Positions 17,928 through 27,804 of a stretch of DNA of 64,000 bases are shown here, piece after piece (positions within the stretch are counted from its first letter, which is position 1; every line of letters begins with the position of its first letter). A program made the position numbers and the translations under genes. The notes beneath the pieces are model-generated. The model did no database searches. It saw only the letters and a program-made list of their open reading frames with translations, and was not told the DNA's origin. The stretch is from Arthrospira sp. PCC 9108 (GTDB lineage Bacteria > Cyanobacteriota > Cyanobacteriia > Cyanobacteriales > Microcoleaceae): assembly GCA_016745315.1 (NCBI GenBank), contig CP066886.1, positions 4,092,501-4,156,500 of the forward strand. Direction: 5' to 3'.

Positions 17928-19529
17928 TTATTGAACTTTCCACAGGTCTGGGATATCCAGAACTTGCTCAAGGTCGCCATAATTTTGCTGTAGCAACTCT
18001 TGTAATTCCTGAGAAGGTCTAAATACAAAAATGGTGGAATTTTCAGGAATTAATTGTAATGATGGTTGATTACTCATCAGAATAAGTTTAACCTCATTAT
18101 TATCTAATAGATAACTGAGGGAGATTAAATCTCCTGTATTAGTACCATTTCCCGCATCAGAAATTACCACAGACGAGTTGGCTTGATTAATTTCTGTAGC
18201 CACTTGATGATTAAAATAGCTTAAACCTTTATCCCACCAAGTTGATGAAACTGTACTTAAACCCAAGGAGATAATACTAGAACTTAGTAATATGGCTAAT
18301 ACCCACAGCCACAACTTTTCACCATCCAATAATGATTGACGACCAGTATTAAGGTGGGTTACTAATAAAAAGGCGATCGCCATTTGAATAGCTGGAAAAC
18401 AAGCGATCAGATACCGAGTGACAGAGGAACGCTGTCCCCCCCATAAGAAATCTGGTAAAACCAACAGGATAAACGGTATCAAAATCGCAGTTAAAATAAA
18501 TAATCCGGTTTGACTATCATTGGTTTCACTTACATAATACAGAGCATAAATAATTAGCAGTAAAAACGGCAGCCTAAATAAATACGTCCAGAAGCTGTTA
18601 AAGCCAAAGTCAATATCAACTAAAACCGAGGTAAAACTTAGCATCCAAAACTTAGATAAATCCAGTAAACTCATGGATTGATGAGTCCAACTGGTCAAGT
18701 CTTGAGCCTGTTCCCAATTATGGATAATCACAGTTATCCAGGGTAGATAAAGAACCACAATTAAACATATAGATATTGCCAACTGAATGAAAAACAAAGA
18801 CGGACGTGGTTTATAATTCCGTCTCGGTTCCGACCCAAAAATCAAGATTCCCCAACCGATATGACTGGCTATAACTAATCCAAAAAATAAATGGGTATAT
18901 AATCCTAAAGTGCAGGTAATTACATAACCCAACCACCACAGCCAATTGTTGGTGCGACTCCCTTTGAGTAACATCAGACTAGATGCGATAATTAAAGCCG
19001 TCATTAAGCTGTATTGACGAGCAGTTTGCGCTAATAATATATCCACCGGAGAAACAGCCAATAAAGCCGTAGACATAAGGGAAATTAGCGGAGATTGAAA
19101 TAATTCCCAAGCTAAGGCATAAATAAGCGGTAAGGATATTAAACTAATGACGGCGGGTAAAAGACGGGAAGCTAAAATCGAACTGCCAAAGCCTCGCATC
19201 CAACCCCTAGCTATGAGATAATATAGGGGGGGATGATGGGGGTTTCTATGCAGAGAGGCGAGAGTATCGGCGGCGGTGCTATCGGGTTTGAGGCGTTGAT
19301 ATTCTAGGAGTTCTGAAGGGGTAAAAATGCGATCGCTGAACAATTGCTGATCTACCTGTTCGCGCGTAAAACCAGCCGATCGCAAGTTGGTAAAAACTTC
19401 ATCATGGGAATATAATTTGCGATCGAGACTCGCAAAACGGAACAACACCCCCAGGACAATCACAATCATTAACAGAATAACCAGGCGACGGGGTGAACCA
19501 CCTGTAAACACCTTTGGTTGGTAGAGCAT
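17928..19529 (-). CDS. Membrane glycosyltransferase, GT39/GT83 (PMT/ArnT-like)
   Basis: A 533-residue protein with a first membrane span at about 14-32, an acidic loop (LYSHDEVFTN, where an Asp-Glu pair is typical of lipid-sugar-using GT-C enzymes), a second loop motif HHPPLYYLIARGWM, and about ten further spans to residue about 440. A soluble C-terminal domain follows. GT-C enzymes transfer a sugar from a polyprenyl-phosphate donor to a protein or glycan on the outer face of the membrane. The acceptor is unknown. It is convergent with the SH3 protein and sits downstream of rbcS, separated by a terminator. Confidence 0.85.
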   Translation of the reverse strand: MLYQPKVFTGGSPRRLVILLMIVIVLGVLFRFASLDRKLYSHDEVFTNLRSAGFTREQVDQQLFSDRIFTPSELLEYQRLKPDSTAADTLASLHRNPHHPPLYYLIARGWMRGFGSSILASRLLPAVISLISLPLIYALAWELFQSPLISLMSTALLAVSPVDILLAQTARQYSLMTALIIASSLMLLKGSRTNNWLWWLGYVITCTLGLYTHLFFGLVIASHIGWGILIFGSEPRRNYKPRPSLFFIQLAISICLIVVLYLPWITVIIHNWEQAQDLTSWTHQSMSLLDLSKFWMLSFTSVLVDIDFGFNSFWTYLFRLPFLLLIIYALYYVSETNDSQTGLFILTAILIPFILLVLPDFLWGGQRSSVTRYLIACFPAIQMAIAFLLVTHLNTGRQSLLDGEKLWLWVLAILLSSSIISLGLSTVSSTWWDKGLSYFNHQVATEINQANSSVVISDAGNGTNTGDLISLSYLLDNNEVKLILMSNQPSLQLIPENSTIFVFRPSQELQELLQQNYGDLEQVLDIPDLWKVQ

Positions 19530-19564
19530 TCCTGTGGTTAAGGTTTTTTATCGATTTCACCCAG

Positions 19565-19593
19565 ATCATAAAGGCAGGGAGTCACCCCTGCCT
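19565..19593 (-). terminator. Terminator after the rbcLXS operon
   Basis: On the minus strand AGGCAGGGG-TGACT-CCCTGCCT forms a strong hairpin followed by TTAT. It lies about 57 bp past the rbcS stop and before the glycosyltransferase gene. Confidence 0.7.
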
Positions 19594-19649
19594 CAAAATT
19601 TTGGAAATTGGCGGTTAGCCTAATCCTAGATTAAATTTTAGCGGGTGAT

Positions 19650-19985
19650 TTAGTACAGTGAGCCAGTGGGACGGTGAACGATAAAGCTGAGAACTTGGCA
19701 CTGCTTCACGTTATCAAAACCCATAACCCGGATAAAGCACTTAGGATATTCGCGACGGCATTCGTCGATTTCCGCCATAACTTCGCGAACGGTAGTTGCA
19801 TTAAACAGAGGCAACTTCCACAGAGTCCAGTAGTGCTGTTCAGGCGCAGAGGATTCGCTGAATTCTACCCCAGCAATAAAGCCTTGCTCAAGAATGTACT
19901 GAAGCTGTTTCTGGGTCTGAGCATCAGTCAGAGGGGGTAAATAGGACAGAGTTTCGTAACGGCGCTCTTTTGGTAGTGTTTGCAT
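19650..19985 (-). CDS. rbcS: RuBisCO small subunit
   Basis: A 111-residue protein, the usual length for cyanobacterial RbcS. Typical motifs are the N-terminal ERRYETLSYLPPLTDAQ, YWTLWKLPLF, and the C-terminal CFIRVMGFDNVKQCQVLSFI (given here in parts). It caps the L8S8 holoenzyme of form IB RuBisCO. It is the last gene of the rbcL-rbcX-rbcS operon, 48 bp after rbcX, and ends before a hairpin terminator. Confidence 0.97.
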   Translation of the reverse strand: MQTLPKERRYETLSYLPPLTDAQTQKQLQYILEQGFIAGVEFSESSAPEQHYWTLWKLPLFNATTVREVMAEIDECRREYPKCFIRVMGFDNVKQCQVLSFIVHRPTGSLY

Positions 19986-20033
19986 TGTGATTTTCCAGGG
20001 TAGTTGTTGAAATTAATTATTTAGACTCCGACC

Positions 20034-20399
20034 TTAGTCGGGAGGGTTAGTCTCGGAAGTAGTTAGTTGCGTCATTCGTTCCAGGTACTGGCGGCGATGT
20101 GCCATATTTCCCTGCTGAATCCCCAGCCGAACCATCTCCGGTAGATAATCCGCCACCTCTTGGGTGAGATGATCTCGGACGGTCATCACCCGGAAAGCCA
20201 GTTCTTGATTTTCCTGTAGTAGTTCCTCAAGATAAGCCTCACCATCCTGGATTTTCCCCCGAGAGGAAAAATCACTCAGCCAGATGGCTAAACCAGGGTT
20301 AGTCTCTGTCAATTGGTTGGTGATGATGATTACAGCTTGATAGGTTAGGTAACTGGTCAGTACCTTGGTCGTGTCTTTAGCAACTTTTTTGATATCCAT
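20034..20399 (-). CDS. rbcX: RuBisCO assembly chaperone RbcX
   Basis: A 121-residue protein from ATG at 20399 (MDIKKVAKDTTKVLTSYLTYQ). The frame is open further upstream to 20585, but those residues overlap rbcL and do not look like RbcX, so the internal ATG is chosen. RbcX is a helical dimer that clamps the C-terminal peptide of RbcL during L8 core assembly. The all-helical sequence and the position between rbcL and rbcS are characteristic. The C-terminus is short and polar (TTSETNPPD). Confidence 0.95.
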   Translation of the reverse strand: MDIKKVAKDTTKVLTSYLTYQAVIIITNQLTETNPGLAIWLSDFSSRGKIQDGEAYLEELLQENQELAFRVMTVRDHLTQEVADYLPEMVRLGIQQGNMAHRRQYLERMTQLTTSETNPPD

Positions 20400-20530
20400 G
20401 TTCTGACACCAACCCTCTGTTAAGACTTCAAGTTTGAGATATTGGATTGAGTTGTATCCGTAGCTCTCCAAAATTGTCAAGTCAGGGGAATTTGCCCAAT
20501 CCAAAATCACTTCTCGAAATCTCAGGAAAC

Positions 20531-21961
20531 CTACAGGGTATCCATAGCCTCGAACTCGAATTTGATTTCTTTCCAAAGTTCGCAAGCCACAGCCAGTTCA
20601 GGACTCCACTTGCAAGCCTCACGAATCACGTCGCCGCCTTCACGGAACAGGTTACGGCCTTCGTTACGAGCTTGGATGCAGGCTTCGAGAGCCACACGGT
20701 TAGCAGTTGCACCAGGAGCATTACCCCATGGGTGTCCCAAAGTACCACCACCGAACTGTAAGCAGGAATCATCACCGAAGATTTCTACCAAAGCTGGCAT
20801 ATGCCAAACGTGAATACCACCGGAAGCAACAGGCATTACACCAGGCATAGAAGCCCAATCTTGGGTAAAGAAGATACCACGAGAACGATCTTCTTCGATG
20901 TGGTCTTCCCGCATCAGGTCTACAAACCCCATGGTGATACCTTTTTCACCTTCGAGTTTACCTACAACTGTACCAGAGTGCAGGTGGTCACCACCGGACA
21001 TCCGTAGACACTTGGCGAGAACCCGGAAGTGGATACCGTGGTTACGTTGACGGTCAACCACGGCGTGCATAGCGCGGTGAATGTGCAGCAACAGACCATT
21101 ATCACGACACCAACGAGCCAGGGTGGTGTTGGCGGTAAAACCAGCGGTGAAGAAGTCGTGCATGATGATGGGGGTGCCGATTTCTTTGGCAAATTCCGCC
21201 CGTTTCATCATTTCTTCGCAGGTGGGGGCTGTTACGTTTAGGTAGTGACCCTTAATTTCGTTGGTTTCAGCCTGGGCTTTTTCGATCGCCTCTTGTACAA
21301 ATAGGAAGCGATCGCGCCAGCGCATGAATGGTTGAGAGTTGATGTTTTCGTCGTCTTTGGTGAAGTCTAAACCACCACGCAGACACTCATAAACCGCCCG
21401 ACCGTAGTTTTTAGCCGACAGACCCAGTTTAGGTTTGATTGTGCAACCCAACAGGGGACGACCGTATTTGTTCAATTTGTCCCGCTCAACGGTGATACCG
21501 TGGGGAGGGCCTTGGAAGGTTTTGAGGTAAGCAATTGGAATCCGCATATCTTCCAGGCGCAAGCCCCGCAGTGCCTTAAATCCAAATACGTTACCCACGA
21601 TGGAGGTTAACATATTGGTAACAGAACCTTCTTCAAACAGATCCAAGGGATAGGCAACAAAGCAGAAAAACTGATTGTCTTCGCCGGGTACTGGTTCGAT
21701 GTGGTAGCAACGACCTTTGTAGCGATCGAGGTCTGTTAACAGGTCAGTCCATACAGTTGTCCAAGTTCCGGTTGAAGATTCTGCTGCTACTGCTGCTCCC
21801 GCTTCTTCCGGGGGAACTCCTGGTTGAGGTGAAACACGGAACGCTGCCAGAATATCTGTATCTTTGGGTGTGTAATCCGGCGTGTAATACGTCAGCTTAT
21901 AGTCTTTTACACCAGCCTGATATCCGGCTTTCGATTTGGTTTGAGTTTGAGAGTAAGACAT
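20531..21961 (-). CDS. rbcL: RuBisCO large subunit (form IB)
   Basis: A 476-residue protein, full length. It fixes CO2 onto ribulose 1,5-bisphosphate in the carboxysome. Hallmarks are the catalytic loop GGLDFTKDDENINSQPF carrying the carbamylated Lys, the active-site GCTIKPKLGLS, loop 6 GTVVGKLEGEKG, and ASGGIHVWHMPALVEIFGDD (quoted in part). The sequence type and the rbcX neighbour mark form IB. It is transcribed away from a LysR-type regulator across a 457-bp intergenic region. Confidence 0.98.
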   Translation of the reverse strand: MSYSQTQTKSKAGYQAGVKDYKLTYYTPDYTPKDTDILAAFRVSPQPGVPPEEAGAAVAAESSTGTWTTVWTDLLTDLDRYKGRCYHIEPVPGEDNQFFCFVAYPLDLFEEGSVTNMLTSIVGNVFGFKALRGLRLEDMRIPIAYLKTFQGPPHGITVERDKLNKYGRPLLGCTIKPKLGLSAKNYGRAVYECLRGGLDFTKDDENINSQPFMRWRDRFLFVQEAIEKAQAETNEIKGHYLNVTAPTCEEMMKRAEFAKEIGTPIIMHDFFTAGFTANTTLARWCRDNGLLLHIHRAMHAVVDRQRNHGIHFRVLAKCLRMSGGDHLHSGTVVGKLEGEKGITMGFVDLMREDHIEEDRSRGIFFTQDWASMPGVMPVASGGIHVWHMPALVEIFGDDSCLQFGGGTLGHPWGNAPGATANRVALEACIQARNEGRNLFREGGDVIREACKWSPELAVACELWKEIKFEFEAMDTL

Positions 21962-22418
21962 AACTCCTTTATATCTCCCTTCTGAGGAATCGCTCTTTAA
22001 ATTTCCGGCTATTTGCCGATTGATTAAAATACTATCAATAAATGGCTTCAGTCAACCTTTAATATTGTTAATATTTCCATTACATTTGTTTATATTTCTT
22101 TGCAAAACCACACATTTGGTCCAAAAAAAACATATATATCACTAAATGACTAAAAATAATATTAAGTATTGTAAATATTAGCGGCCAGATCATGAATAAT
22201 CCCGATCCCGCCACTCTAGGAAGTGGGCGCAACTGGTTAAAGCCGAGAGATCACCAATAGCTTTAGGGGTCGCTGCGCCCCATTCATTTAGGTCTACGGA
22301 CTGCTATAACCGAGATGGGTAATTATGGGAGTGGCAATCTATTGTATATTATCTATATTTTGATAGACTTAAATCAATAGTACAATCATCATTTCCCATT
22401 ACTTGGAGGACAAAGCTG
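21962..22418. promoter_or_regulatory. Divergent control region between rbcL and the LysR regulator
   Basis: 457 bp, very AT-rich, and no gene seen. The part near 22140-22185 has nested AT repeats, including TAATATTaagtattgtAAATATTA, with the T-N11-A spacing that LysR proteins favour. The divergent layout is classic for a LysR regulator that controls its neighbour. The exact promoters and the operator are not proven. The regulator has a good ribosome binding site, GGAGGA at 22405-22410. Confidence 0.5.
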
Positions 22419-23315
22419 GTGATTCAGACCACACTGCATCAGTTAAAGGTTTTTGAAGCCGTAGCGCGTCACGGTAGCTTCACTCGCGCAGCAGAAGAGT
22501 TATTGATCACCCAACCCACTGTCTCAAGTCAAGTCAAACATCTATCGCAAGCGGTGGGACTACCACTATTTGAGCAAATTGGCAAACAACTTTATCTGAC
22601 TGATGCGGGTCAGGAGTTACAAGCGACCTGTCACGATATTTTTCAGCGCCTGGAACATTTCGAGATGACCATTGCTGACCTGAAAGGCGCTAAACAAGGG
22701 CGATTAAGTTTATCAGTAGTCACTACAGCCAAATACGTTATTCCCAGACTGTTAGGGTCTTTTTGTCAAAACTACCCAGCCATTGATATTGCCCTACAGG
22801 TGATCAATCACCAACAGATTACCCAACGGATGCTGGAAAATAAAGATGATCTATATATACTAAGTCAACCCCCTGAAGATATAGACCTTTGTACGAAACC
22901 CTTTTTAGATAATCCCCTAGTGGTGGTAGCCCCCTCTAACCATCCCCTAGTCGGTAAAACCCAAATTCCCATTGAAGCGCTGAACAATGAACCATTTATC
23001 ATGCGAGAATCTGGGTCAGGGACTCGTAGGGCAGTGCAGAAATTATTTGACAAGAGTAAGGTATCAGTGCGGGTACGCCTAGAATTAGGTAGCAACGAAG
23101 CTATCAAACAAGCGATCGCCGGAGGCCTAGGAATTTCCGTTTTATCCAAACATACATTAAACTCGTATGGCGATCAACGAGAGTTAACCACCTTAGATGT
23201 GGTAGGATTCCCTATCCAACGTTGTTGGTATGCAGCCTATCTCAACGGGAAACAATTATCAGTTGTCGCCCAGACCTTCTTGGAGTATCTTCTCGAGTGC
23301 GGTAAGTCTCATTGA
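22419..23315 (+). CDS. rbcR: LysR-family regulator, RbcR/CmpR/CcmR-like
   Basis: A 298-residue protein starting at GTG, with GGAGGA 8 bases upstream. The N-terminal winged HTH (residues about 5-64, LKVFEAVARHGSFTRAAEEL, ITQPTVSSQVKHL) is followed by a LysR effector domain. Homologues adjacent to RuBisCO genes respond to metabolites such as RuBP, 2-phosphoglycolate or NADPH and adjust carbon-fixation genes. Divergence from rbcL points to RbcR, but the paralogues CmpR and NdhR/CcmR cannot be told apart by eye. The stop is only 23 bp before the transporter gene. Confidence 0.85.
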   Translation: MIQTTLHQLKVFEAVARHGSFTRAAEELLITQPTVSSQVKHLSQAVGLPLFEQIGKQLYLTDAGQELQATCHDIFQRLEHFEMTIADLKGAKQGRLSLSVVTTAKYVIPRLLGSFCQNYPAIDIALQVINHQQITQRMLENKDDLYILSQPPEDIDLCTKPFLDNPLVVVAPSNHPLVGKTQIPIEALNNEPFIMRESGSGTRRAVQKLFDKSKVSVRVRLELGSNEAIKQAIAGGLGISVLSKHTLNSYGDQRELTTLDVVGFPIQRCWYAAYLNGKQLSVVAQTFLEYLLECGKSH

Positions 23316-23338
23316 CCTGGGTTTAAACATAGCGTGAC

Positions 23339-25567
23339 ATGAAACTACCCTTTTTGCCATCTCAACCACCATCAGAACCCACCCCAACTTCCCAAACCGG
23401 AGCCGGTTTAGGCACCTTTGGTGGAGTCTTCACCCCCTCAGTTTTAACCATCCTGGGGGTGATTATGTACCTGCGATTTGGATGGGTAGTCGGTCAGGTG
23501 GGACTGTGGGGAACCTTAGCTATCGTCACCCTATCAACTTCTATCACCTTTCTGACCTCTCTTTCCATTTGTGCGATCGCCACAGATCAAGTAGTCAGAG
23601 CCGGCGGAGCCTATTATATGATTAGTCGCTCCCTGGGTATTGAATCCGGCGGAGCCATTGGGATACCCTTATATTTTGCCCAAGCCATCTCCGTTGCTCT
23701 CTATACTATCGGTTTCGCCGAAAGTCTAGTCATCACCTTTCCTCAACTCAATATTAAAGTTGTCGCCACCATCACCACCATCATGGTGGCTATAATTGCC
23801 ATTAAGTCCGCAAAATTAGCGATTAAAGCCCAATACTTCATCATGGCAGCGATCGCCCTGTCCCTCATCTCCTTATTATTCGGCAGTCCGGTTGAAGCCA
23901 GTACACAAGACATAGAAATCGCCACCAACCTCCCCAAAGTAGGATTTTGGCAAGTGTTCGCCGTCTTTTTCCCCGCTGTTACCGGAATTATGGCAGGGGT
24001 CAATATGTCAGGAGACCTGCAAAACCCCACCAAAGCCATCCCCACAGGAACCCTCGCCGCCGTCGGCACAGGTTATGTAATATATATGTTGCTACCCGTC
24101 CTATTATGGATGCAAGGGGATACAGAAAGCCTCCTAGCCGATGCGCTAATCATGAAACGGATAGCTTTCTGGGGACCATCTATCCTGCTGGGAGTCTGGG
24201 GAGCCACCCTATCGAGTGCCCTAGGTAGTATATTAGGAGCCCCAAGAGTCCTGCAAGCCTTAGCCAAAGATGGCATTTTACCCAACTCGTTAAAATTCCT
24301 AGGAACCGGATCGGGACCCGATAATGAACCCCGTATCGCCACAGTTGTTACCCTAGGATTTGTATTAATTGCCGTTGCTGTCGGCGACCTCAACCTGATC
24401 GCCCCAGTGCTGAGTATGTTCTTTCTGACCACCTATTTGGTACTCAACCTAGCAGCAGGTATCGAGACCTTTTTAGAAAGTCCCTCCTTTCGTCCCACCT
24501 TCAAAGTTCACTGGCTATTATCTCTGTTAGGAGTCGTCGGCTGTTTAGGGGTAATGTTCCTCATTGATTCAGTAGCCACCATTATCGCCGCCATCATTGT
24601 CTTTAGTATCTATATTTGGTTAGAGCGACGAGAACTAGAAAGCGCCTGGGGAGATATCCGTCAGGGAGTTTGGATGGCCCTAGTGCGTCGAGGTTTATTT
24701 CAACTGAGTTACACCCCAGACACCAAAAACTGGCGACCCCATATCCTCACCTTTTCCGGTGCGCCCAATAAACGTTGGTCTTTAGTGGAATTAGCAGCTA
24801 ATTTTAGTCATAACGTCAGCCTGTTTACTGTTTGCACCATCTTACCCACAGGCTCCCGTAGTCCGACCCAAAGAAATGAAATAGAAGCGATTTTGCGCGA
24901 TTATTTAGAAAAACGAGCCATAGCAGGCTTAGTCAGGGTAATTATGGCTGATGATCCCTTCACTGGCTCCCGTCAACTCGTAGAATCCTACGGAATTGGT
25001 CCCTTAGTACCCAATACAATTTTATTAGGAGATTCCCAATCCCCTGAACGTCGAAAATCATATTGTGAAACCCTAGTACATTTTCACAAAACCGCTCGTA
25101 GTGTACTCATATTAAGGGATGAATCAGATCAGGGATTTGGTCAACGACAGCGCATTGATGTCTGGTGGGGGGGTCTTAATGCTAATGGAGGCTTGATGCT
25201 AATTCTGGCTTATTTGTTGCGGACCAGTCTGGAGTGGCGCGGAGCCGAAATTAATTTAAACTTAGTTGTACCCGACCAAACAGCAGCCGTAGCAGCCCAG
25301 ACTAATTTGGCTAAAGTTGTTACACAGTTACGCATTGGGGCTAAACCCCAGGTGATTGTGTCTCAAGGACAACCTTTCCCGGAAATTCTACGGTCTTCCT
25401 CTCAGGATGCCGATTTGGTATTTTTGGGTATGGCTACCCCCAAAGAGGATTTAGAGTACAGTGAATATTACGAGCGCCTCCAGAAAATGGCTACAGGATT
25501 ACCCGCTACAATTTTTGTGTTAGCTGCTCCTGATTTTGCCTTCTCTGAGGTGTTACAAAAAGATTAG
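23339..25567 (+). CDS. SLC12-like cation-chloride cotransporter / amino-acid permease family protein
   Basis: A 742-residue protein. Residues about 20-440 hold about 12 membrane spans of the APC fold, beginning with GVFTPSVLTILGVIMYLRFGW, quoted here as two overlapping parts, GVFTPSVLTIL and LGVIMYLRFGWVVG. GGAYYMISRSLG and VTGIMAGVNMSGDLQNP are typical of SLC12 proteins. A cytoplasmic C-terminal domain (about 440-742) resembles the regulatory tail of cation-chloride cotransporters. It probably moves chloride with Na+ or K+, though the substrate is not proven. Its 23-bp spacing after the LysR gene suggests co-transcription. Confidence 0.85.
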   Translation: MKLPFLPSQPPSEPTPTSQTGAGLGTFGGVFTPSVLTILGVIMYLRFGWVVGQVGLWGTLAIVTLSTSITFLTSLSICAIATDQVVRAGGAYYMISRSLGIESGGAIGIPLYFAQAISVALYTIGFAESLVITFPQLNIKVVATITTIMVAIIAIKSAKLAIKAQYFIMAAIALSLISLLFGSPVEASTQDIEIATNLPKVGFWQVFAVFFPAVTGIMAGVNMSGDLQNPTKAIPTGTLAAVGTGYVIYMLLPVLLWMQGDTESLLADALIMKRIAFWGPSILLGVWGATLSSALGSILGAPRVLQALAKDGILPNSLKFLGTGSGPDNEPRIATVVTLGFVLIAVAVGDLNLIAPVLSMFFLTTYLVLNLAAGIETFLESPSFRPTFKVHWLLSLLGVVGCLGVMFLIDSVATIIAAIIVFSIYIWLERRELESAWGDIRQGVWMALVRRGLFQLSYTPDTKNWRPHILTFSGAPNKRWSLVELAANFSHNVSLFTVCTILPTGSRSPTQRNEIEAILRDYLEKRAIAGLVRVIMADDPFTGSRQLVESYGIGPLVPNTILLGDSQSPERRKSYCETLVHFHKTARSVLILRDESDQGFGQRQRIDVWWGGLNANGGLMLILAYLLRTSLEWRGAEINLNLVVPDQTAAVAAQTNLAKVVTQLRIGAKPQVIVSQGQPFPEILRSSSQDADLVFLGMATPKEDLEYSEYYERLQKMATGLPATIFVLAAPDFAFSEVLQKD

Positions 25568-25602
25568 GTTCACTTTTTTTTCAACAAGTAATCTGAGGTG
25601 TC

Positions 25603-27246
25603 ATGGGGCTGAACTTTCAATGGTCTAGGTTAAAGTTAGCTGTACTTTCGGCGATCGCATTGGGGACTCATATTGCGATCGCTACCCCAGTTAACGCAGC
25701 AGAAACAATTATAGTTCGCCAAGGGATTATGTCCCTGTCCTTGGCGATCGAAGATTTAGAAACATTAGCCAACACCGGAAAAGCTCCCCCCGGACTCCGA
25801 GGTTATGAGCTGTTTCTGTCCCCCCAACAAAAACAACAAGTCCTGGGAGTCTTAAATTCTCAAGTAGGTATCCCACCCACCGCCGTCAGCAATTTACTGA
25901 CAACCCAAATTGGCGAAAACATCCTCGAGGAAATTGCCACCATTACCCGCACTCAGGACCCCCAAACCCGAGGCGCAGACATTAAAACCGCCCTATTAGA
26001 AGCCGCCGAAAGCGAGTCTGGGTTATCAATACTAGGGTTTTTACAAAGCTACCCTAACCCAGAATTGAGAATTGATATCGATGTCGCCTTTGATGTGTTT
26101 AGTCGCCTCAACCGTTCCTTTTGGCGGACTCAGCAGTTTATGGTGGAAATAGTCCAACAATTAGGACCCACAGATGCTAATTTAACCCTCCCCCTAGACC
26201 CCACCCAACCAGGTCCTCACCAAGTGATCACCACTACCCATACCTTTGAGGATACAGCCAGAAACCGCACCATTGATGTAGATATTTATTGGTCAGAAGC
26301 CGTCACCAGCGATCGCCCTGTGGTACTGTTTACCCACGGTCGCGGTTCCGTTCGCAACGAATTACAATATGTAGCCCGCCACCTAGCATCCCACGGCTAT
26401 GCTTTCGTCACCTTAGAACATCCCGGCAGTAACCAGACCCATATTAGCCAAAATCTGGCAATGCAACCACAGGAGTTGTTAGAACGTCCCCAGGATATTA
26501 GTTTTGTTCTCGATCAGTTAACTCAACTCACCCAAACCGGTGGAGTTATAGAACGTAGCCTTAATCCTAACCGGGTTTTAGTGATTGGTTATTCCTTGGG
26601 TGGTGGTACAGCTTTAACTATCGCCGGGGGAGAATTTCAACTCGACTCCCTGCGCCAGCGCTGTCAGCAGGACGCAATTACTTTAAGTTCAGGACAAATT
26701 ACCCAATGTATCGCTACTGAACTACCCGGCGATCGCTATCAGCTATATGATCCTCGCATCAAAGCAGCGATCGCCCTTAATCCTACCGCATCCTTAATCT
26801 TTGGTGAAACCGGACTAACTCAAATCCGAGTTCCCACCCTCATTTTTTCCACCTCCGCCGATAAACTCACCCCCGCCTTATCCGACCAAATCGCCATATT
26901 TCCCCAAATTCCCGCACCTAAATGGTTAGTTGGAGTTTTGGGGGGAACCCACCTCAGCGCCAAAGACCCCGATTTTGTCTTAGATCAATCCCGCGTTCCC
27001 AGTACACCCCTATCTGGTGATGAAGTAGCAGGTATCGCCGCCGCCGATATCCAAAACTATGTCAAAGCCTTTACCCTAGCCATGGCCGCACAGTTAACAC
27101 CAGAAGCCGAAAAATATCAAATTTTTCTCACCCCAGAATACTTTGAGTTTATTTCTACCGATGCCTTTCCAGTGCGGCTAATCACCGAAATTCCCGAACC
27201 TATGCAGATCCTCGTTGATTCATTTCTCAAAGACCAGTTACCCTAA
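25603..27246 (+). CDS. Secreted alpha/beta hydrolase with DUF1400-like N-terminus
   Basis: A 547-residue protein with a signal peptide (about residues 8-30, ending PVNAAE). Residues about 30-130 match the cyanobacterial DUF1400 type (ETIIVRQGIMSLSLAIEDLE, GYELFLSPQQKQQVLG). The hydrolase domain follows, with an oxyanion segment FTHGRGSVRNELQYVARHLA, nucleophile elbow GYSLGGG (Ser near 330) and a likely His in GGTHLSAKDPD. It resembles PAF-acetylhydrolase-like lipases. It acts outside the cytoplasm on an unknown ester substrate. Confidence 0.85.
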   Translation: MGLNFQWSRLKLAVLSAIALGTHIAIATPVNAAETIIVRQGIMSLSLAIEDLETLANTGKAPPGLRGYELFLSPQQKQQVLGVLNSQVGIPPTAVSNLLTTQIGENILEEIATITRTQDPQTRGADIKTALLEAAESESGLSILGFLQSYPNPELRIDIDVAFDVFSRLNRSFWRTQQFMVEIVQQLGPTDANLTLPLDPTQPGPHQVITTTHTFEDTARNRTIDVDIYWSEAVTSDRPVVLFTHGRGSVRNELQYVARHLASHGYAFVTLEHPGSNQTHISQNLAMQPQELLERPQDISFVLDQLTQLTQTGGVIERSLNPNRVLVIGYSLGGGTALTIAGGEFQLDSLRQRCQQDAITLSSGQITQCIATELPGDRYQLYDPRIKAAIALNPTASLIFGETGLTQIRVPTLIFSTSADKLTPALSDQIAIFPQIPAPKWLVGVLGGTHLSAKDPDFVLDQSRVPSTPLSGDEVAGIAAADIQNYVKAFTLAMAAQLTPEAEKYQIFLTPEYFEFISTDAFPVRLITEIPEPMQILVDSFLKDQLP

Positions 27247-27572
27247 ACTTTGCCAAAATGGTAGCTACTATGAGTTCCATTAGGATAAAGAAAAGTGCAA
27301 ACCACAGATACATCAGGGTTATAAGCAATGAGCATCTCTTGCAATTTCATCTGTTTCCAATCCGAAAGCATAGAATCAAGACTACTCATAGGACGGTATT
27401 GGAATTGCCATTCTTCCAACTCCGTCGAGTTATTCTCCAACTGGCGCAACAGCACCACTGTTCCTTTTTCTCCACTGTTTTTGTAGCCGCGATCGCTCAT
27501 TTCCGATATTTTCTCGGCATTGGCTTCAATCACAGCAATTTGTTGTTCGGGAGTTTCTAAAACATCAGCCAT
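27243..27572 (-). CDS. Hypothetical protein
   Basis: A 109-residue soluble protein, acidic at its N-terminus (MADVLETPEQQIAVIEANAE) and ending in VCTFLYPNGTHSSYHFGKV. It has no signal peptide or membrane span. It is convergent with the hydrolase gene and their stop codons overlap by 4 bp. I do not recognise the family. Confidence 0.6.
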   Translation of the reverse strand: MADVLETPEQQIAVIEANAEKISEMSDRGYKNSGEKGTVVLLRQLENNSTELEEWQFQYRPMSSLDSMLSDWKQMKLQEMLIAYNPDVSVVCTFLYPNGTHSSYHFGKV

Positions 27573-27613
27573 AGTAATTTACGATAAGCTCATCAGATAA
27601 TCGAAGCCTTGCT

Positions 27614-27654
27614 CCTCCTAGGACTGGGGCTGGTAGGCGAAGTAAGCTAGGAGG
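27614..27654. repeat. Inverted repeat (CCTCCTAG ... CTAGGAGG)
   Basis: A perfect 8-bp inverted repeat, CCTCCTAG at 27614-27621 and CTAGGAGG at 27647-27654, with a 25-bp loop. It lies in the 230-bp divergent gap between two small unknown genes. No T run follows, so it is more likely an RNA structure or operator than a terminator. Confidence 0.45.
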
Positions 27655-27804
27655 TAGTTACACAGGTTAAGATAGAACTATCATCAGGGAACCAAAAACA
27701 GGGAACAGGCATTCCTGGCATCTACCGTCAGATATAGTAAATTGCTATATCTATAATCTATCAATATCAGTAACCCCAGTAAATCTTAACCCCAATCAGT
27801 TGAT

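Noticed and set aside
20400..20585. N-terminal extension of RbcX up to 20585
   Set aside because: The extra 62 residues overlap the end of rbcL and do not resemble RbcX; the normal start MDIKKVAKDT is at 20399.
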